Below, in pieces: positions 53,188 to 62,535 of a stretch of 64,000 nucleotides of DNA. The stretch is from an uncultured Flavobacteriales bacterium. GTDB lineage: Bacteria > Bacteroidota > Bacteroidia > Flavobacteriales > UBA1820. Position 1 is the stretch's first letter, and each line of letters opens with the position of its first letter. The stretch is from positions 1-64,000 of the forward strand of contig CALJDR010000085.1 of the NCBI GenBank assembly GCA_938023515.1. Reading direction: 5' to 3'. The notes beneath the pieces were generated by a model. It saw only the letters and a list, made by a program, of their open reading frames with translations, was not told the DNA's origin and searched no databases. The translations under genes and the position numbers were made by a program.

Positions 53188-56100
53188 AATCTTGCAAGGT
53201 TTTTAGCGGTATCAAGTTTTTGCTGCATGGCGTTCAAATCCGACAATACCACATAAGCGCGGTGATCCGTCCGGATCGCATCCTTGACCTGTAAAATATC
53301 ATCGTGGAGCTGCCCCAAAAGAGCCAGCACAGGGGCATTGTCCCCGTAAACGACACCGCCGCCGTCCCCGCCGGTATATCCGCCGCCGGCGTAACCCCGT
53401 GCCCGGATCCCGCCCAGGCTCCGGGCGATGGTGCGCATATTGAGCCGGCCCACCGTGCCGCGCCGTTGCGCCTGGTCGATGATATCGAACACCGGGCGGA
53501 TGTGGGGCTTGTTCACGGCCTCGGCGTTGGCCACAAATTCCCGGCCCCGTTCCCCCACCAGGAGTTCCGGCCCGTCGATGTAGCCCCGCCCGCGTGGATT
53601 GACCTTTGCCCGGAAACGGCGGCCATCCTGGGCGCGGATCACATCGGTATATCCGCCGTCCTCATACCCGCGCACGTAATCCGTGCGTTTGGGTGTCGTG
53701 ATCTCGCGGGCGGTACCGGTGATGGATGATGAGCTGCCGGTACCGGTCGTGGACGATGTGAGATTAGGGGCTTCAATAGTCTTACTCTTGATCGCATCGC
53801 GCTGTTTTTTCATGGCGTAGATCTGAACAAGCGTAGCCGCGCCCACCATTGCGGCGGCAATAGGCCCCGCGATGGGGCCGAGCATGGCAAAACATTGGAC
53901 GATGGCAAGGGCGGCCTGGGCGGTGGCGGTGGCGATATTGATGGCAAGCTGCACATCGGCGGCTTTTTTCTCGATCTCCAATTTTTTAACCTCGGATTGA
54001 TAATCGAGCTCGGCCTTTTTATCGGCGTATTCTTCCCGGAGTCGCTGCTGTTCGTCCTCGTTGCCGGCAGCCGCATCGATCTGTGCCGAATAATAATCCT
54101 GCAGTTTGCCCAGGGATTTATTATAACGTTCTTCCTCGGCTGAATAGGCGGCATCGGCTATCATATTTGCAATGCCCGATGCCTGTTGCAATATTGTAGT
54201 GGCAATCTGCTCTATCGATATAGCCGCAAGTTGTATTTTCTTTTTAAGAGCATCCTGTGCTTTCATTTCGCCAGCCTCGACTAATGCGTCAATCGTGGCA
54301 AACCCTTCTTTAGTGCTGGAAACCATATTATCGATATCCGATATCCAGCCTGCACGCCCAGATTTAAAAGCGTCATGTATTGTCCGATCTATTTCATCAA
54401 CCCGCTTCTTGAGTTCATTAATATACTTTTGATACGCATCTAATTGTTCCTGCAGGCCCGCAACCTGTGCATCGGTATTCTTTTTAAATGCGGCATTTAT
54501 GGCCGTTTCCCGATCTTTGAGATATTGGCGGGTGATGGCCATAGCCCGTTCCGCCTCGGTCTTGGCGTTAGCGATGGCGATATCCGCCATTTCGGTTTGC
54601 GTGGAAACGGTGTCCTGTCCGTACTTCTTTTGGAGTTCTAACAGGCTATTAAGGTGCCGGGACTTGATGGATTTTATTTCGGCATCGGCAGTTTGTTCGT
54701 TCTTTTTCCCTTCTGCCTGGGCCTGCTTGACGGCCAGGATTGAAGCGGCCAAATGCCCATCCAGGATAGTCCTTTCAGCATCGTATTTTTTCTTGTTTTC
54801 GGCTTTGACTTTCTCGGTATCCTCGGTATTTAGGGCCTTGAGTGCTGCCTGGTGTATTTGCCGGGCGGCTAATTCTTCGGCATCATATTTTTCTTGGGCA
54901 GCCTGGATAGTTTGGCGGACACGCTCTTTCATGGCGGCCATATCCTTATCGTACTGCTCTTGAGTTATTCTATTACTTTCAAAATCATTCTTCCTCTCTT
55001 GGGAATATTGTGCCTCGTAATCCTTTTGAACCTGGTAAACTTTATCTAATTCTGTTTTGTTTTTATCTCGGATAGCCTGGTAATGATCTTCGATACTTTC
55101 CCTGGTTTGCTTTTCATCGCCTCCGAGTAATTTTAGGGCATATTCTTTCATTTTTTCCCCAACAAAATCAATTTGCAGCCCCATATTGGCCACATTTTGC
55201 AGAGTTTCATCGATATCCCCGTTGATATTGGCCCAAAGTGCTTTGACCTTTGTAACCATATTTGCATTTAGCCCGGACAGGTTTAGGGTGTTTTGCATAA
55301 CTGTCTGCGCGGCCTCCATTCCTTTCCGCTCTTTCTCGACCACCAGGCGAGCATACTCGGCGGCATAGGCTTCGGCCAGGGCCTTCTCCTTGACTTTTTG
55401 GATGTATTTGTCCAGGGCCTCGGTGTTGTCCCCGACCAAACGCCCGCTTTCTGTAAGTGAGGCGTGATATTCCGGTACGATGGCCTGTAATTGTTTAAGC
55501 GCATCCCGCCGCTTTTCCAGGGAAAGGTTGCTATCGGTTAGGGCCTGGTGTAAAAGATTGATCTTTGTGGTTTCCGCCACGACACTTTCCCCGATTTTTT
55601 CATTGATCCGGGCAGTAACTTCGGCCTCGGCGTTATAGGTTTTCATGCTGGTTTCCAACCGGGACATAATCGCCCAAAGGGATCCGAGCAAGCCGAGAAC
55701 GGCACCGATGGGATTGGCCTTAATTGTAGTCCATAGGGCGGATATCGTGCCGCGTAATCCCCGTGCGGATAGCGTGGCGAGAACGTTGGCGGAATTGATT
55801 TGCTCGGCACTCCGTTCAAATACCTGGGCACTTCTTTGAGAGGACAGGCTGGACGCATCGATCTGTTCCTTGATCTCGCCTAACTGCTTTTCCAGGGCTG
55901 CCCGGTGTTCGGATCCGGGAATGGCTTTGGCCCATTCCCGATATACGGATTGATATTGCTTTTTCAGCTCGGTATAAGACAAAGCCGTTAATCCGACTTC
56001 CCGCTTTTGTTCCTGTAAGGTTTTTGTTAGGCGTTCGTTTTCCGCGCGGAGGGCCTTGGCCTCGTCCGAATTTTTTTTGCCGGCGGCGGTGAGTTTGGAT

Positions 56101-56198
56101 AGGGCTTCCTCATTCTTGCGGATGGCTTCTTCCGTTTCGTATAGCCCCTCCTTGCCCTCGGTATTGATGTAAATATTGACTCTCGATGTACTGTCCAT
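53184..56198 (-). CDS. Phage tail tape measure protein
   Basis: A 1004-residue protein that sets tail length and passes DNA through the membrane. Long coiled coils (EEAIRKNEEALSKLTAAGKK; DELDKVYQVQKDYEAQYSQ-like and AEERYNKSLGKLQDYYSAQ regions), an internal hydrophobic stretch (about 155-175, IKANPIGAVLGLLGSLWAIMS) and a second (about 790-830, AALAIVQCFAMLGPIAGPIAAAMVGAATLVQIYAM). The start MDSTSRVNIYINTEGKE (56198) was chosen because the frame upstream to 56255 runs through the terminator. Usual family size and place. Confidence 0.88.
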   Translation of the reverse strand: MDSTSRVNIYINTEGKEGLYETEEAIRKNEEALSKLTAAGKKNSDEAKALRAENERLTKTLQEQKREVGLTALSYTELKKQYQSVYREWAKAIPGSEHRAALEKQLGEIKEQIDASSLSSQRSAQVFERSAEQINSANVLATLSARGLRGTISALWTTIKANPIGAVLGLLGSLWAIMSRLETSMKTYNAEAEVTARINEKIGESVVAETTKINLLHQALTDSNLSLEKRRDALKQLQAIVPEYHASLTESGRLVGDNTEALDKYIQKVKEKALAEAYAAEYARLVVEKERKGMEAAQTVMQNTLNLSGLNANMVTKVKALWANINGDIDETLQNVANMGLQIDFVGEKMKEYALKLLGGDEKQTRESIEDHYQAIRDKNKTELDKVYQVQKDYEAQYSQERKNDFESNRITQEQYDKDMAAMKERVRQTIQAAQEKYDAEELAARQIHQAALKALNTEDTEKVKAENKKKYDAERTILDGHLAASILAVKQAQAEGKKNEQTADAEIKSIKSRHLNSLLELQKKYGQDTVSTQTEMADIAIANAKTEAERAMAITRQYLKDRETAINAAFKKNTDAQVAGLQEQLDAYQKYINELKKRVDEIDRTIHDAFKSGRAGWISDIDNMVSSTKEGFATIDALVEAGEMKAQDALKKKIQLAAISIEQIATTILQQASGIANMIADAAYSAEEERYNKSLGKLQDYYSAQIDAAAGNEDEQQRLREEYADKKAELDYQSEVKKLEIEKKAADVQLAINIATATAQAALAIVQCFAMLGPIAGPIAAAMVGAATLVQIYAMKKQRDAIKSKTIEAPNLTSSTTGTGSSSSITGTAREITTPKRTDYVRGYEDGGYTDVIRAQDGRRFRAKVNPRGRGYIDGPELLVGERGREFVANAEAVNKPHIRPVFDIIDQAQRRGTVGRLNMRTIARSLGGIRARGYAGGGYTGGDGGGVVYGDNAPVLALLGQLHDDILQVKDAIRTDHRAYVVLSDLNAMQQKLDTAKNLARL

Positions 56199-56216
56199 AA
56201 TTATCGCGATTATGGA

Positions 56217-56254
56217 CACAAAAAAAGCCCCGCAATGCAGGGCTTCAAAGGACA
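56217..56254 (-). terminator. Intrinsic terminator, second copy of the 38-bp duplicate
   Basis: Identical over 38 bases to 49898-49935. On the minus strand it lies 15 bases past the HicB stop and 19 bases before the tape measure start, so it can end the methylase-toxin-antitoxin transcript. Confidence 0.85.
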
Positions 56255-56268
56255 ATTATTTTATCGCA

Positions 56269-56613
56269 TCAAAAGACGATACCGCCCAAAAATTTTTCAA
56301 GGGCAGATTTTACTACTTTATTGATGGATGTACGCCGTTTTTGAGCAATGGTAGCCAGCATCATGTGAACATCCGGCGATACCCGGACATTGAAAGATCC
56401 GGTATATTTTTTACGGGGTTCGATACCTTTATCCCGGCACAGGGCCACATAATCATCGACTGCACTGCGGAAAGAATTTTGCAGTTCCTCCACGCTTTCA
56501 CCCTCGAAATTGACCAGGGCGTTTATACCTTCGATTTTACCGTAAAACACGCTATCCTCCTGGCTGTAATTTACCGATCCGATAAATCCGTTGTAAGTGA
56601 TCGTATTGTTCAT
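56269..56613 (-). CDS. hicB: HicB-family antitoxin
   Basis: A 114-residue antitoxin: N-terminal partial RNase-H-like fold (FYGKIEGINALVNFEGESVEELQNSFRSAVDDYVALC) that covers the toxin, and a C-terminal ribbon-helix-helix DNA-binding part (GSFNVRVSPDVHMMLATIAQKRRTSINKVVKSALEKFL) used for autoregulation. Follows the toxin by 20 bases. In the phage it may keep the prophage, or act against other phages. Confidence 0.9.
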   Translation of the reverse strand: MNNTITYNGFIGSVNYSQEDSVFYGKIEGINALVNFEGESVEELQNSFRSAVDDYVALCRDKGIEPRKKYTGSFNVRVSPDVHMMLATIAQKRRTSINKVVKSALEKFLGGIVF

Positions 56614-56633
56614 ATTTGCCTCCTTTCGTTTTG

Positions 56634-56891
56634 TTAGATCAATTCAAGTGATTGCAGGGCATCATATACCTGCTTGATAACATAAGACTTGACAATATTG
56701 CCCGGATGGGGTTTATGGATCATAATGGGGTACTTTAATTCCTCATTCCAAAACATTACCCTGGATCCGGATGTTTTGCCTTTGTTGTCCGCAGCAAAAC
56801 CGAATATCCCCAATAATGCGGCCAGCTCATCATACGTAAAATCCTTGGGCTGGCTTTTGAAACGGGCGATTAGCTTGTCTTTCTTGGTCAT
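56634..56891 (-). CDS. hicA: HicA-family toxin (mRNA interferase)
   Basis: An 85-residue toxin of the HicA double-stranded-RNA-binding fold, somewhat longer than the classic HicA of about 60. The core GSRVMFWNEELKYPIMIHKPHPG shows the family sheet; the His of IHKPHPG is present while the GSHH-type His is Arg (GSR), as in the longer subfamily. C-terminal helix SYVIKQVYDALQSLELI. Gene order toxin first, antitoxin second is the HicAB norm. AT-rich compared with the tail genes. Confidence 0.85.
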   Translation of the reverse strand: MTKKDKLIARFKSQPKDFTYDELAALLGIFGFAADNKGKTSGSRVMFWNEELKYPIMIHKPHPGNIVKSYVIKQVYDALQSLELI

Positions 56892-56960
56892 CGTTTCACT
56901 TGATATGGGACAAATGTAACTATTTTTTCAGTTACAAAACAAGCGAAATAACATTTATTT

Positions 56961-57851
56961 TCAAGCGGCTAATTTTTCGTTAATACCTTTAATTTGAGAT
57001 AATATGGATCGGAAGTCATAATTTGCCGTTATCTGTTCGATTTTTCTTGGCCCTCTTTTTGCGGATGAATTTATGCAGATTTTAAAAGAGTACCATTTAT
57101 TTCGCTTAATATGGGCATCAAGTAAATCACAGGGGAATGATGTAAGCAAAAATTTACCTTCAATAGTCGATAATAATTCCAGCAAATTTTCAAAATCATG
57201 CTCTGAATAACCCGAATAATGCCCCATAGTCGTATTTATATACGGAGGATCCAAAAAATGAAAGGTATCAGGTTTATCGGTATTTTTTATCACACGCAAG
57301 GCATCCCTACAGAAAATAGATACGTGCCTTAAGCGTTTTTTGTAATACTCGCAAAATAATTCCTTGCGGTTATTCCATGTATCAGCTTCGTTTTTGGCAG
57401 CACTAAACAGCCATCCATTAGTGAAAACTGAAAAAATACTTTGTCCACATAAAACAAAAACCGCCCACGCCTTTTCCAAATCGGGATAATCCTCTTTGTT
57501 GGCATAGATCAAGCGTGCCCTTTCATGTTCGGACTCGCTATATAGCGTATTTTCAATTTTTTCTTTCAATTCGGGATAATGCGATCTTAACACCCTGTAA
57601 AATGTAATTAAAAAATCGTTTATATCATTGATACACTCGATTTTAGCCGGTGGTTTCGCAAAAAACAATGCTCCTCCACCCAAAAATGGTTCATTATATA
57701 TCCGGTGCTCCGGAATAAGAGGCAGTAAATAACGTAATAACTGCTGTTTTCCTCCCCAATATTTAAGAGGTGTTTTTTTAATTTCTTTCACGATTTCTAA
57801 AGTTTTAAGGTTTAATTTTTTTATATTTGTTCTTCCACACACTAAAAACAC
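56961..57851 (-). CDS. DNA adenine methylase (D12 class, Dam-like)
   Basis: N6-adenine methyltransferase of the D12 class, 296 residues from a GTG. Motifs: KYWGGKQQLL near residue 31, the SAM loop NEPFLGGGALFF (53-64) and the catalytic DPPY at 201-204. Alpha class order. It may shield phage DNA from host restriction or alter gene control. Much more AT-rich than its neighbours (33% GC counted for 57181-57240, against 60% for 58621-58680), so it looks like a recent gain. The exact start is uncertain; the GTG sits right beside a hairpin and the real start may be inside the first 25 codons. Confidence 0.9.
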   Translation of the reverse strand: MFLVCGRTNIKKLNLKTLEIVKEIKKTPLKYWGGKQQLLRYLLPLIPEHRIYNEPFLGGGALFFAKPPAKIECINDINDFLITFYRVLRSHYPELKEKIENTLYSESEHERARLIYANKEDYPDLEKAWAVFVLCGQSIFSVFTNGWLFSAAKNEADTWNNRKELFCEYYKKRLRHVSIFCRDALRVIKNTDKPDTFHFLDPPYINTTMGHYSGYSEHDFENLLELLSTIEGKFLLTSFPCDLLDAHIKRNKWYSFKICINSSAKRGPRKIEQITANYDFRSILSQIKGINEKLAA

Positions 57852-57852
57852 A

Positions 57853-57902
57853 AAACACCATTACAGTCATGGGCTTATGCCCCGGTAGCTGTAGTGGTGT
57901 TT
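57853..57902 (-). terminator. Long hairpin between the methylase and the tail genes
   Basis: AAACACCATTACAG at 57853-57866 pairs with 57889-57902 (14 pairs, one G-T); an inner GGGC/GCCC stem (57871-57882) sits in the loop. T-rich on both sides. On the minus strand it would end the transcript of the connector genes just before the methylase. Confidence 0.7.
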
Positions 57903-57950
57903 TTATGTGTGTGGAAACCTTAAAAATAATCGCGAAAATGCCGGGGCTTT

Positions 57951-58409
57951 TTATATCACGATATTGGTGTTGATGGCCTTACTCTTGATCCAGGCATCCA
58001 CCATGTATTCCTTGACAATGGCGGCCAGCTCCGGCAGAAGGGCCTCGACCTGGGGATTGAGCCAGGGAAACGCCCGCCGGGATCCGGTGCCCATTTTGCC
58101 GATACTCGTTTCCCGGACTTTTACGCGGCGGCCCTGGGCCACGGAATAGAAAGTGCCGCCTTTGAAACCGGCATACCCGCGTCCGGCCCCCACGTGGATA
58201 TAGGCTCCTTCCTTGGCAAAGCCCACGGATATCCGAAATACCTGGCCATCCTGTTTTCGGAGCTGGGTTTTAATGCTCCGTCCCAGGCGTGTATTTTGCC
58301 GGACACCGGAGGATACGGTGCTACTGGCGGCAGCCCGGAGGCGTTCGGCCCACTGCTTTACCCGCGCATTAAATTCTTCGGTACGCTCAAATGCGAATTT
58401 TTCAGCCAT
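57951..58409 (-). CDS. Phage head-tail joining/minor tail protein (HK97 gp10-like)
   Basis: A 152-residue protein with an N-terminal helix rich in Ala/Arg (VKQWAERLRAAASSTVSSGVRQNT) followed by AYIHVGAGRGYAGFKGGTFYSVAQGRR and a region RRAFPWLNPQVEALLPELAAIVKEYM. This plan (helix, sheet with Gly-rich loop, C-terminal helix) is that of HK97 gp10-like proteins. Overlaps the gene before it by eight bases. Assignment is by layout, not by a firm motif. Confidence 0.6.
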   Translation of the reverse strand: MAEKFAFERTEEFNARVKQWAERLRAAASSTVSSGVRQNTRLGRSIKTQLRKQDGQVFRISVGFAKEGAYIHVGAGRGYAGFKGGTFYSVAQGRRVKVRETSIGKMGTGSRRAFPWLNPQVEALLPELAAIVKEYMVDAWIKSKAINTNIVI

Positions 58410-58878
58410 TCCAATCGTCCGGATTGATCACCAGGTTTATCGGGTGATAGGTTTTTATTTTGAAAATTACGCCGAAGGCATTATCCGGCCCTACCGGGCC
58501 AAGGGTATCCCAGGATACGTTATCGATATCCATTTCCAGGAGCTCCGGGATCCGCATTTCGTCCCTGTCCTGTTTCATCCGGGCGAAGATCTGCACGGCG
58601 ATATCGAACGCCGTCTGCAGGGCTTTCGTTTCGGCGGTATAATCGCCTTCGTCCACCGCGCAAAGCACGGCAAAGCCTCCGGTGGCACCCGTATTCGGGT
58701 TGTCCGAACGGGACGCGGATAAGATCCCGGCCAGCGTTTCCATACAAAGGCAGGGATATTTTATCGCCCCCTCGCCGGCGTAGGATGTAAATTCGTTTAC
58801 ATCCATGCCGACAAAGCTGCCGATATGCTTGTTCGCTTCGGCCAGGGATCGGTAATACTTGGTCAGTTCATCAAACAT
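58402..58878 (-). CDS. Phage tail-completion-like protein
   Basis: A 158-residue protein of unknown exact role, in the place where tail terminator or tail completion proteins are found (between connector and tape measure). It has an N-terminal helix (MFDELTKYYRSLAEANKHIG) and a beta-rich middle with acidic residues (DEGDYTAETKALQTAFDIA). Overlaps its neighbours on both sides by eight bases. Confidence 0.6.
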   Translation of the reverse strand: MFDELTKYYRSLAEANKHIGSFVGMDVNEFTSYAGEGAIKYPCLCMETLAGILSASRSDNPNTGATGGFAVLCAVDEGDYTAETKALQTAFDIAVQIFARMKQDRDEMRIPELLEMDIDNVSWDTLGPVGPDNAFGVIFKIKTYHPINLVINPDDWNG

Positions 58879-59731
58879 TTTGCGATTGTTTTTTTTCGGC
58901 CCTCCGGGCTTCGTGTTCCAGGTACATAAGTATCGTATAAAGCGGCGTGTACTGCGTTTTTTCGATATCGCCGAATTTTCCCCCGGCCAGATCCAGGATC
59001 ACCTCGGCATGGCCGTAATTTTCATCCTGGGTATCGTCCGTATCCTGGCCATCGGTAAATATCCGGGGAAAGGATCGCATGATCTGTCGAAGGCATCCGG
59101 AAACAAACAGATAGGCCGCATCCTGCCACTCGGCAGATAATCGGGAAAAGGTTTTGGCGCGGGCCTCGGCGCGTTTTTCATCGTACTGCTCGCCCGGTTT
59201 TTTCCATAGTACGGCCATTATCTTCACCTTGGCGGCTTCGGCATCCGCCGGGCGATCCTCTTTCATCGCATAGGCCATATCCCGCAAGAGAAGATCCACC
59301 AGGGCAAAATCGTAATAGGTAATATCTTTCAGCCCTTCCTTGGGGCCTTGATATTTCCGCCGGCCTACCTTGAGGACGGGAAACGGGTTTTTAGTAAGTT
59401 CCGAAGGCTCGCCGAGCCATTTCATCAGATCAAGGAGCCGGGAAAATTGGCTGGCGATATCGGTCATTTCGTCCTGGCAGACCTCCCTGCCTTCCCCATC
59501 GAGGGACTTCCCCCGTGCAAAAGCCAAGGCTGCATAAAACTCAAAAAGTGCTTTTTGAGCGGATGGGGGGATTATCTCCATGAGGATATCCAATAAAAAA
59601 CCGTCCATATCCAACCCTTTGCGGGAAGCCCGGCATACGGCAAATATTTGCGGGGCGGTCATTTCGTCCCAGGTGGAGGGAAGGGTGAATTTGTAGGGCC
59701 GCCCGGCCACATTGATCTCGATATTATTCAT
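58871..59731 (-). CDS. Phage protein of unknown function (286 residues)
   Basis: I do not recognise a family. Predicted helical and charged: N-terminal MNNIEINVAGRPYKFTLPSTWDEMTAPQIFAVCRA, a middle helix block (DEMTDIASQFSRLLDLMKWLG), and a C-terminal EHEARRAEKKQSQ tail. The opening resembles phage tail assembly chaperone-like proteins with a first beta hairpin. Overlaps the next and previous genes, so it belongs to the structural operon. Confidence 0.6.
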   Translation of the reverse strand: MNNIEINVAGRPYKFTLPSTWDEMTAPQIFAVCRASRKGLDMDGFLLDILMEIIPPSAQKALFEFYAALAFARGKSLDGEGREVCQDEMTDIASQFSRLLDLMKWLGEPSELTKNPFPVLKVGRRKYQGPKEGLKDITYYDFALVDLLLRDMAYAMKEDRPADAEAAKVKIMAVLWKKPGEQYDEKRAEARAKTFSRLSAEWQDAAYLFVSGCLRQIMRSFPRIFTDGQDTDDTQDENYGHAEVILDLAGGKFGDIEKTQYTPLYTILMYLEHEARRAEKKQSQNV

Positions 59732-60672
59732 AGTCCGAAATTTAAAAGGGAATAATGTTTGCTGTCCGGATCGTTGGACGATGATACCACGGATCCCGGC
59801 GCACGGTTGTACTTGGCCAGGCTGGTTAAATATGCCTCGCCCTGGGTGCCCAGCGTTTCCACCAGGCGGGAAAGGGAGTCCATAAGGGCCTGGCGGTCGG
59901 TGGGGGACGGGGAATAGAAGGAGGCCACGGTAACGGCTCCATCGGTCAAGCGGATGGTGAACATGGGCAGCGCGCCGGACATTGCGAGATTGGCCACGGC
60001 CCCCTTGACTGCCTGGATCATCTTTCCGGCCAGGGCTTCCCGCCCATCTTCATCCAAGGGTGCGAAAGCCGGGAAACCGGACAGATCGACCGTTTCCCCG
60101 TGATCTTTTTTCAGCAAGGCATCCATCAGATCCTTGCCGAGTACCGGCAGGATCCGGAGCGTTTGCACGTTCAGTAACCAGGGGCGCAGGGCCTTGAATG
60201 TTTTTTGGCTGCCGGCGATACTTACCGCGTAATAAGCCAGGTCTGCCGGGGTGCGGACAAAAAGATCCTTTCCCTGCGGAAGCGATGCCGGATCGCCCGT
60301 AAGAAGTTCGGAAAGCAAAGCATCCAGGGCATCATCCCCTCCACGGGCGTAATAATTGAGCGCGTCCATTTTATCCGCATAATTGGCGGTCTTGGATGTG
60401 TCCGTTTCCAGCCGTTGCAATCCCTGGCCATTGACCAGCACGGCCCCGGCCTGGATGCACCCGAAAGCGGCGTAATAGGCCACGGCCCGCAGAAAATTCG
60501 TATTCCCTTCGGGGGCATCGCACAGCTCATCGTATTTGTCCTGCCCGATGGCCGGGATGATGTACGTGGCGGCGGCGTAGTCCACAAATTCGCTCACCGG
60601 CTCATAGGTTTTATAACCCAGCCGGGGTACGTATTTTTTAATATCCTCGATGTTCTTAAATGGCTGTTTCAT
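59728..60672 (-). CDS. Phage head/connector protein (DUF6712-like)
   Basis: A 314-residue protein following the portal gene. Helix-rich with KQPFKNIEDIKKYVPRLGYKTYEPVSEFVDYAAATYIIPAIG at the N-terminus, and repeated YYA motifs (AVAYYAAFGCIQAG, NYYARGG, LAYYAVSIAG). Bacteroidales phages commonly have such a protein between portal and tail genes, which I believe carries the name DUF6712. A part in head completion is inferred from position. Confidence 0.6.
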   Translation of the reverse strand: MKQPFKNIEDIKKYVPRLGYKTYEPVSEFVDYAAATYIIPAIGQDKYDELCDAPEGNTNFLRAVAYYAAFGCIQAGAVLVNGQGLQRLETDTSKTANYADKMDALNYYARGGDDALDALLSELLTGDPASLPQGKDLFVRTPADLAYYAVSIAGSQKTFKALRPWLLNVQTLRILPVLGKDLMDALLKKDHGETVDLSGFPAFAPLDEDGREALAGKMIQAVKGAVANLAMSGALPMFTIRLTDGAVTVASFYSPSPTDRQALMDSLSRLVETLGTQGEAYLTSLAKYNRAPGSVVSSSNDPDSKHYSLLNFGL

Positions 60673-62014
60673 TTTCTATGCCGGTTTTTTCTTTATCCTG
60701 GTGAACAAGGGTAACATCCCGGAACACCAGGCGGGCGCGGGTACCGGGAAAGTTGATACGCAGGGCCGCATTGATCGGATCGGTGATGATCTTGCGGGCG
60801 ATGGGCGTGCGGGTTTTGACATAAAAATTAAAGGAGTTCAGCACCTCGGATCCGCTTGACAGTTTTTGACCGAGCTGGATGGATGCCAGGGACGGGGGCA
60901 CCTGAAAGGCGGAAGTGAGTGCCTGGTTACAGTCGTTGAAAAGCTGCAGATGGGACTCGCTCATTTCTTTCATCTTGTTATCGATCATCGATATTTCCCA
61001 CTCCACTTTCTGCCCTTTCTCGGTATTGGCGGAATAGGAGTAAAATGTTTTGCCGGCGTTTTCAGCCCCGCAGACCATATTATCGATTTCCTCTAATTTC
61101 TCATCTACCCATTTTTTCAAATCTTCGTCCGTCCACGAATTTTGGGCCTTGAGCTGGGCCAGGGACTCAAGCGGGATCTTTACGTGGTATAGGGCCATCA
61201 TGGTGTTTTTAAGGAGGGCGGCGTGCATCTTGGGGATTTTGTTGGCCACCGGGATCCACGAATTGACCGCGCCGATATATACCGGGTAATTGTAGTACCG
61301 GAAGCCGGAAGTAGGTTTTTTGATCTGGTACATGGATATCGGGCGGGATAGCTTCCCGGCCCGGATATCGGCAAACCTATCCCATTCGTCATACCGGACA
61401 AAATCGCCGGCAGTATCATCGAAATTACCCACGACAATCCCGCACCTTTCTTTTTCATCGTCGATCTCTACACGGCACTCCTGGGCGTTGATATGCAGGA
61501 TATCCTTGACCTTGCCACCCTTTTTATCCGTCCCCCGTACCTGGCCGAACGTGTTTTGGTACACTACAAAATCCGTTACCTGGGATAACAGGTAATCGAA
61601 CACGTCCCAGGAGTCCAGCCATTCACGCTCCTGCTTAAAATCTTCCTCATCCCCCCGGTCGTTTTCCAGGGCATAACCGGTGCCGAAAATCATATCAGCC
61701 TTAAAATCGATCAGACCGGGCACCAGGTTATTTTCAAACAACATACGGAGCTGGTTAGGAAAAAGGTTATCCGGCCCCCAGGGAGTAACGGTATAATTTC
61801 CTGCCGGTACCCCCTGCTGGTCTGCCTCCTTTTCGACCATTTGAAGGGGCAGCACTTCCGCCGTATCCGATCCGCCACCGCCTCGGCCACGGCTTTTATC
61901 AGTTATGGCGCGGCCATCTACTTCCAAATCACCAGAAAATAGATCATATTTGACGCGGCCAACCACGCCGGATCCTTCAATCCCTATTTTATTTCTTTTT
62001 GCCATATCTACCAT
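60656..62014 (-). CDS. Phage portal protein
   Basis: A 452-residue portal-like protein, the dodecamer ring for DNA entry. Typical portal layout: WGPDNLFPNQLRMLFENNLVPGLIDFKADMIFGTGYAL in the first third, a stem region, and a helical C-terminal crown with QVPPSLASIQLGQKLSSGSEVLNSFNFYVKTRTPIARKI. Start is MVDMAKRN (62014) or the next Met (62005). Overlaps the genes on both sides. Two genes after the large terminase in the transcription order. Confidence 0.82.
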   Translation of the reverse strand: MVDMAKRNKIGIEGSGVVGRVKYDLFSGDLEVDGRAITDKSRGRGGGGSDTAEVLPLQMVEKEADQQGVPAGNYTVTPWGPDNLFPNQLRMLFENNLVPGLIDFKADMIFGTGYALENDRGDEEDFKQEREWLDSWDVFDYLLSQVTDFVVYQNTFGQVRGTDKKGGKVKDILHINAQECRVEIDDEKERCGIVVGNFDDTAGDFVRYDEWDRFADIRAGKLSRPISMYQIKKPTSGFRYYNYPVYIGAVNSWIPVANKIPKMHAALLKNTMMALYHVKIPLESLAQLKAQNSWTDEDLKKWVDEKLEEIDNMVCGAENAGKTFYSYSANTEKGQKVEWEISMIDNKMKEMSESHLQLFNDCNQALTSAFQVPPSLASIQLGQKLSSGSEVLNSFNFYVKTRTPIARKIITDPINAALRINFPGTRARLVFRDVTLVHQDKEKTGIENETAI

Positions 62015-62370
62015 GTAACTTTCATATTGTCAAACATTAGGATCAATCGGTTATGCACCGCGCAGATATCGCCGGTTATATCGTCCATGATCCCGCGCAT
62101 CTGCGTTTTTTTTACGTTCCAGGGCAGCCCGGTCTTGTGCCCCCGCTCGATGATCCGGTATCGGCCCGGCTCGCCTTTCCCGTGCCGAGAAAACGTGATG
62201 AAACCGATCCGGTGGTTAATGACTTTCCCGTCCGGATCCGTCTTTTCGTCCAGGAGCCTCAAAACATCGTTAAGGTGTATTTCGCCTTTTTGCATATTCA
62301 AAAATGTATCAGAAGTACCGCCGGGCAAAGGACAATGCGAAAACCGCCGCCGGCGATTATTTTTTTTCAT
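62008..62370 (-). CDS. Small phage protein between terminase and portal
   Basis: A 120-residue protein with a strongly basic start (MKKNNRRRRFSHCPLPGG) and a compact core (GFITFSRHGKGEPGRYRIIERGHKTGLPWNVKK). I do not recognise it; the core looks able to bind DNA or RNA but there is no known motif. Overlaps the portal start by seven bases. Confidence 0.6.
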   Translation of the reverse strand: MKKNNRRRRFSHCPLPGGTSDTFLNMQKGEIHLNDVLRLLDEKTDPDGKVINHRIGFITFSRHGKGEPGRYRIIERGHKTGLPWNVKKTQMRGIMDDITGDICAVHNRLILMFDNMKVTW

Positions 62371-62535
62371 TTTTCAAACATTCAACATATTTATAATCAG
62401 TATTTTAATACACGTGCATTTTTTAAAACTTTTTTCCTCACAGAGAAAAGCCCGCCGCGCCCTATCCCGGTTGCACAGTTGGACAAGGCCGAAAAGGTGA
62501 AATATGCCCTTTCGGACAGCCACAGCCCCGGAAAT
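62371..62535. other. AT-rich gap with short palindromes
   Basis: About 165 bases between the terminase stop and the next gene, strongly AT-rich at 62371-62440, with a palindrome-like GTATTTTAATAC near 62400. Likely holds a promoter for the portal unit; no exact box seen. I see no gene here. Confidence 0.35.
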
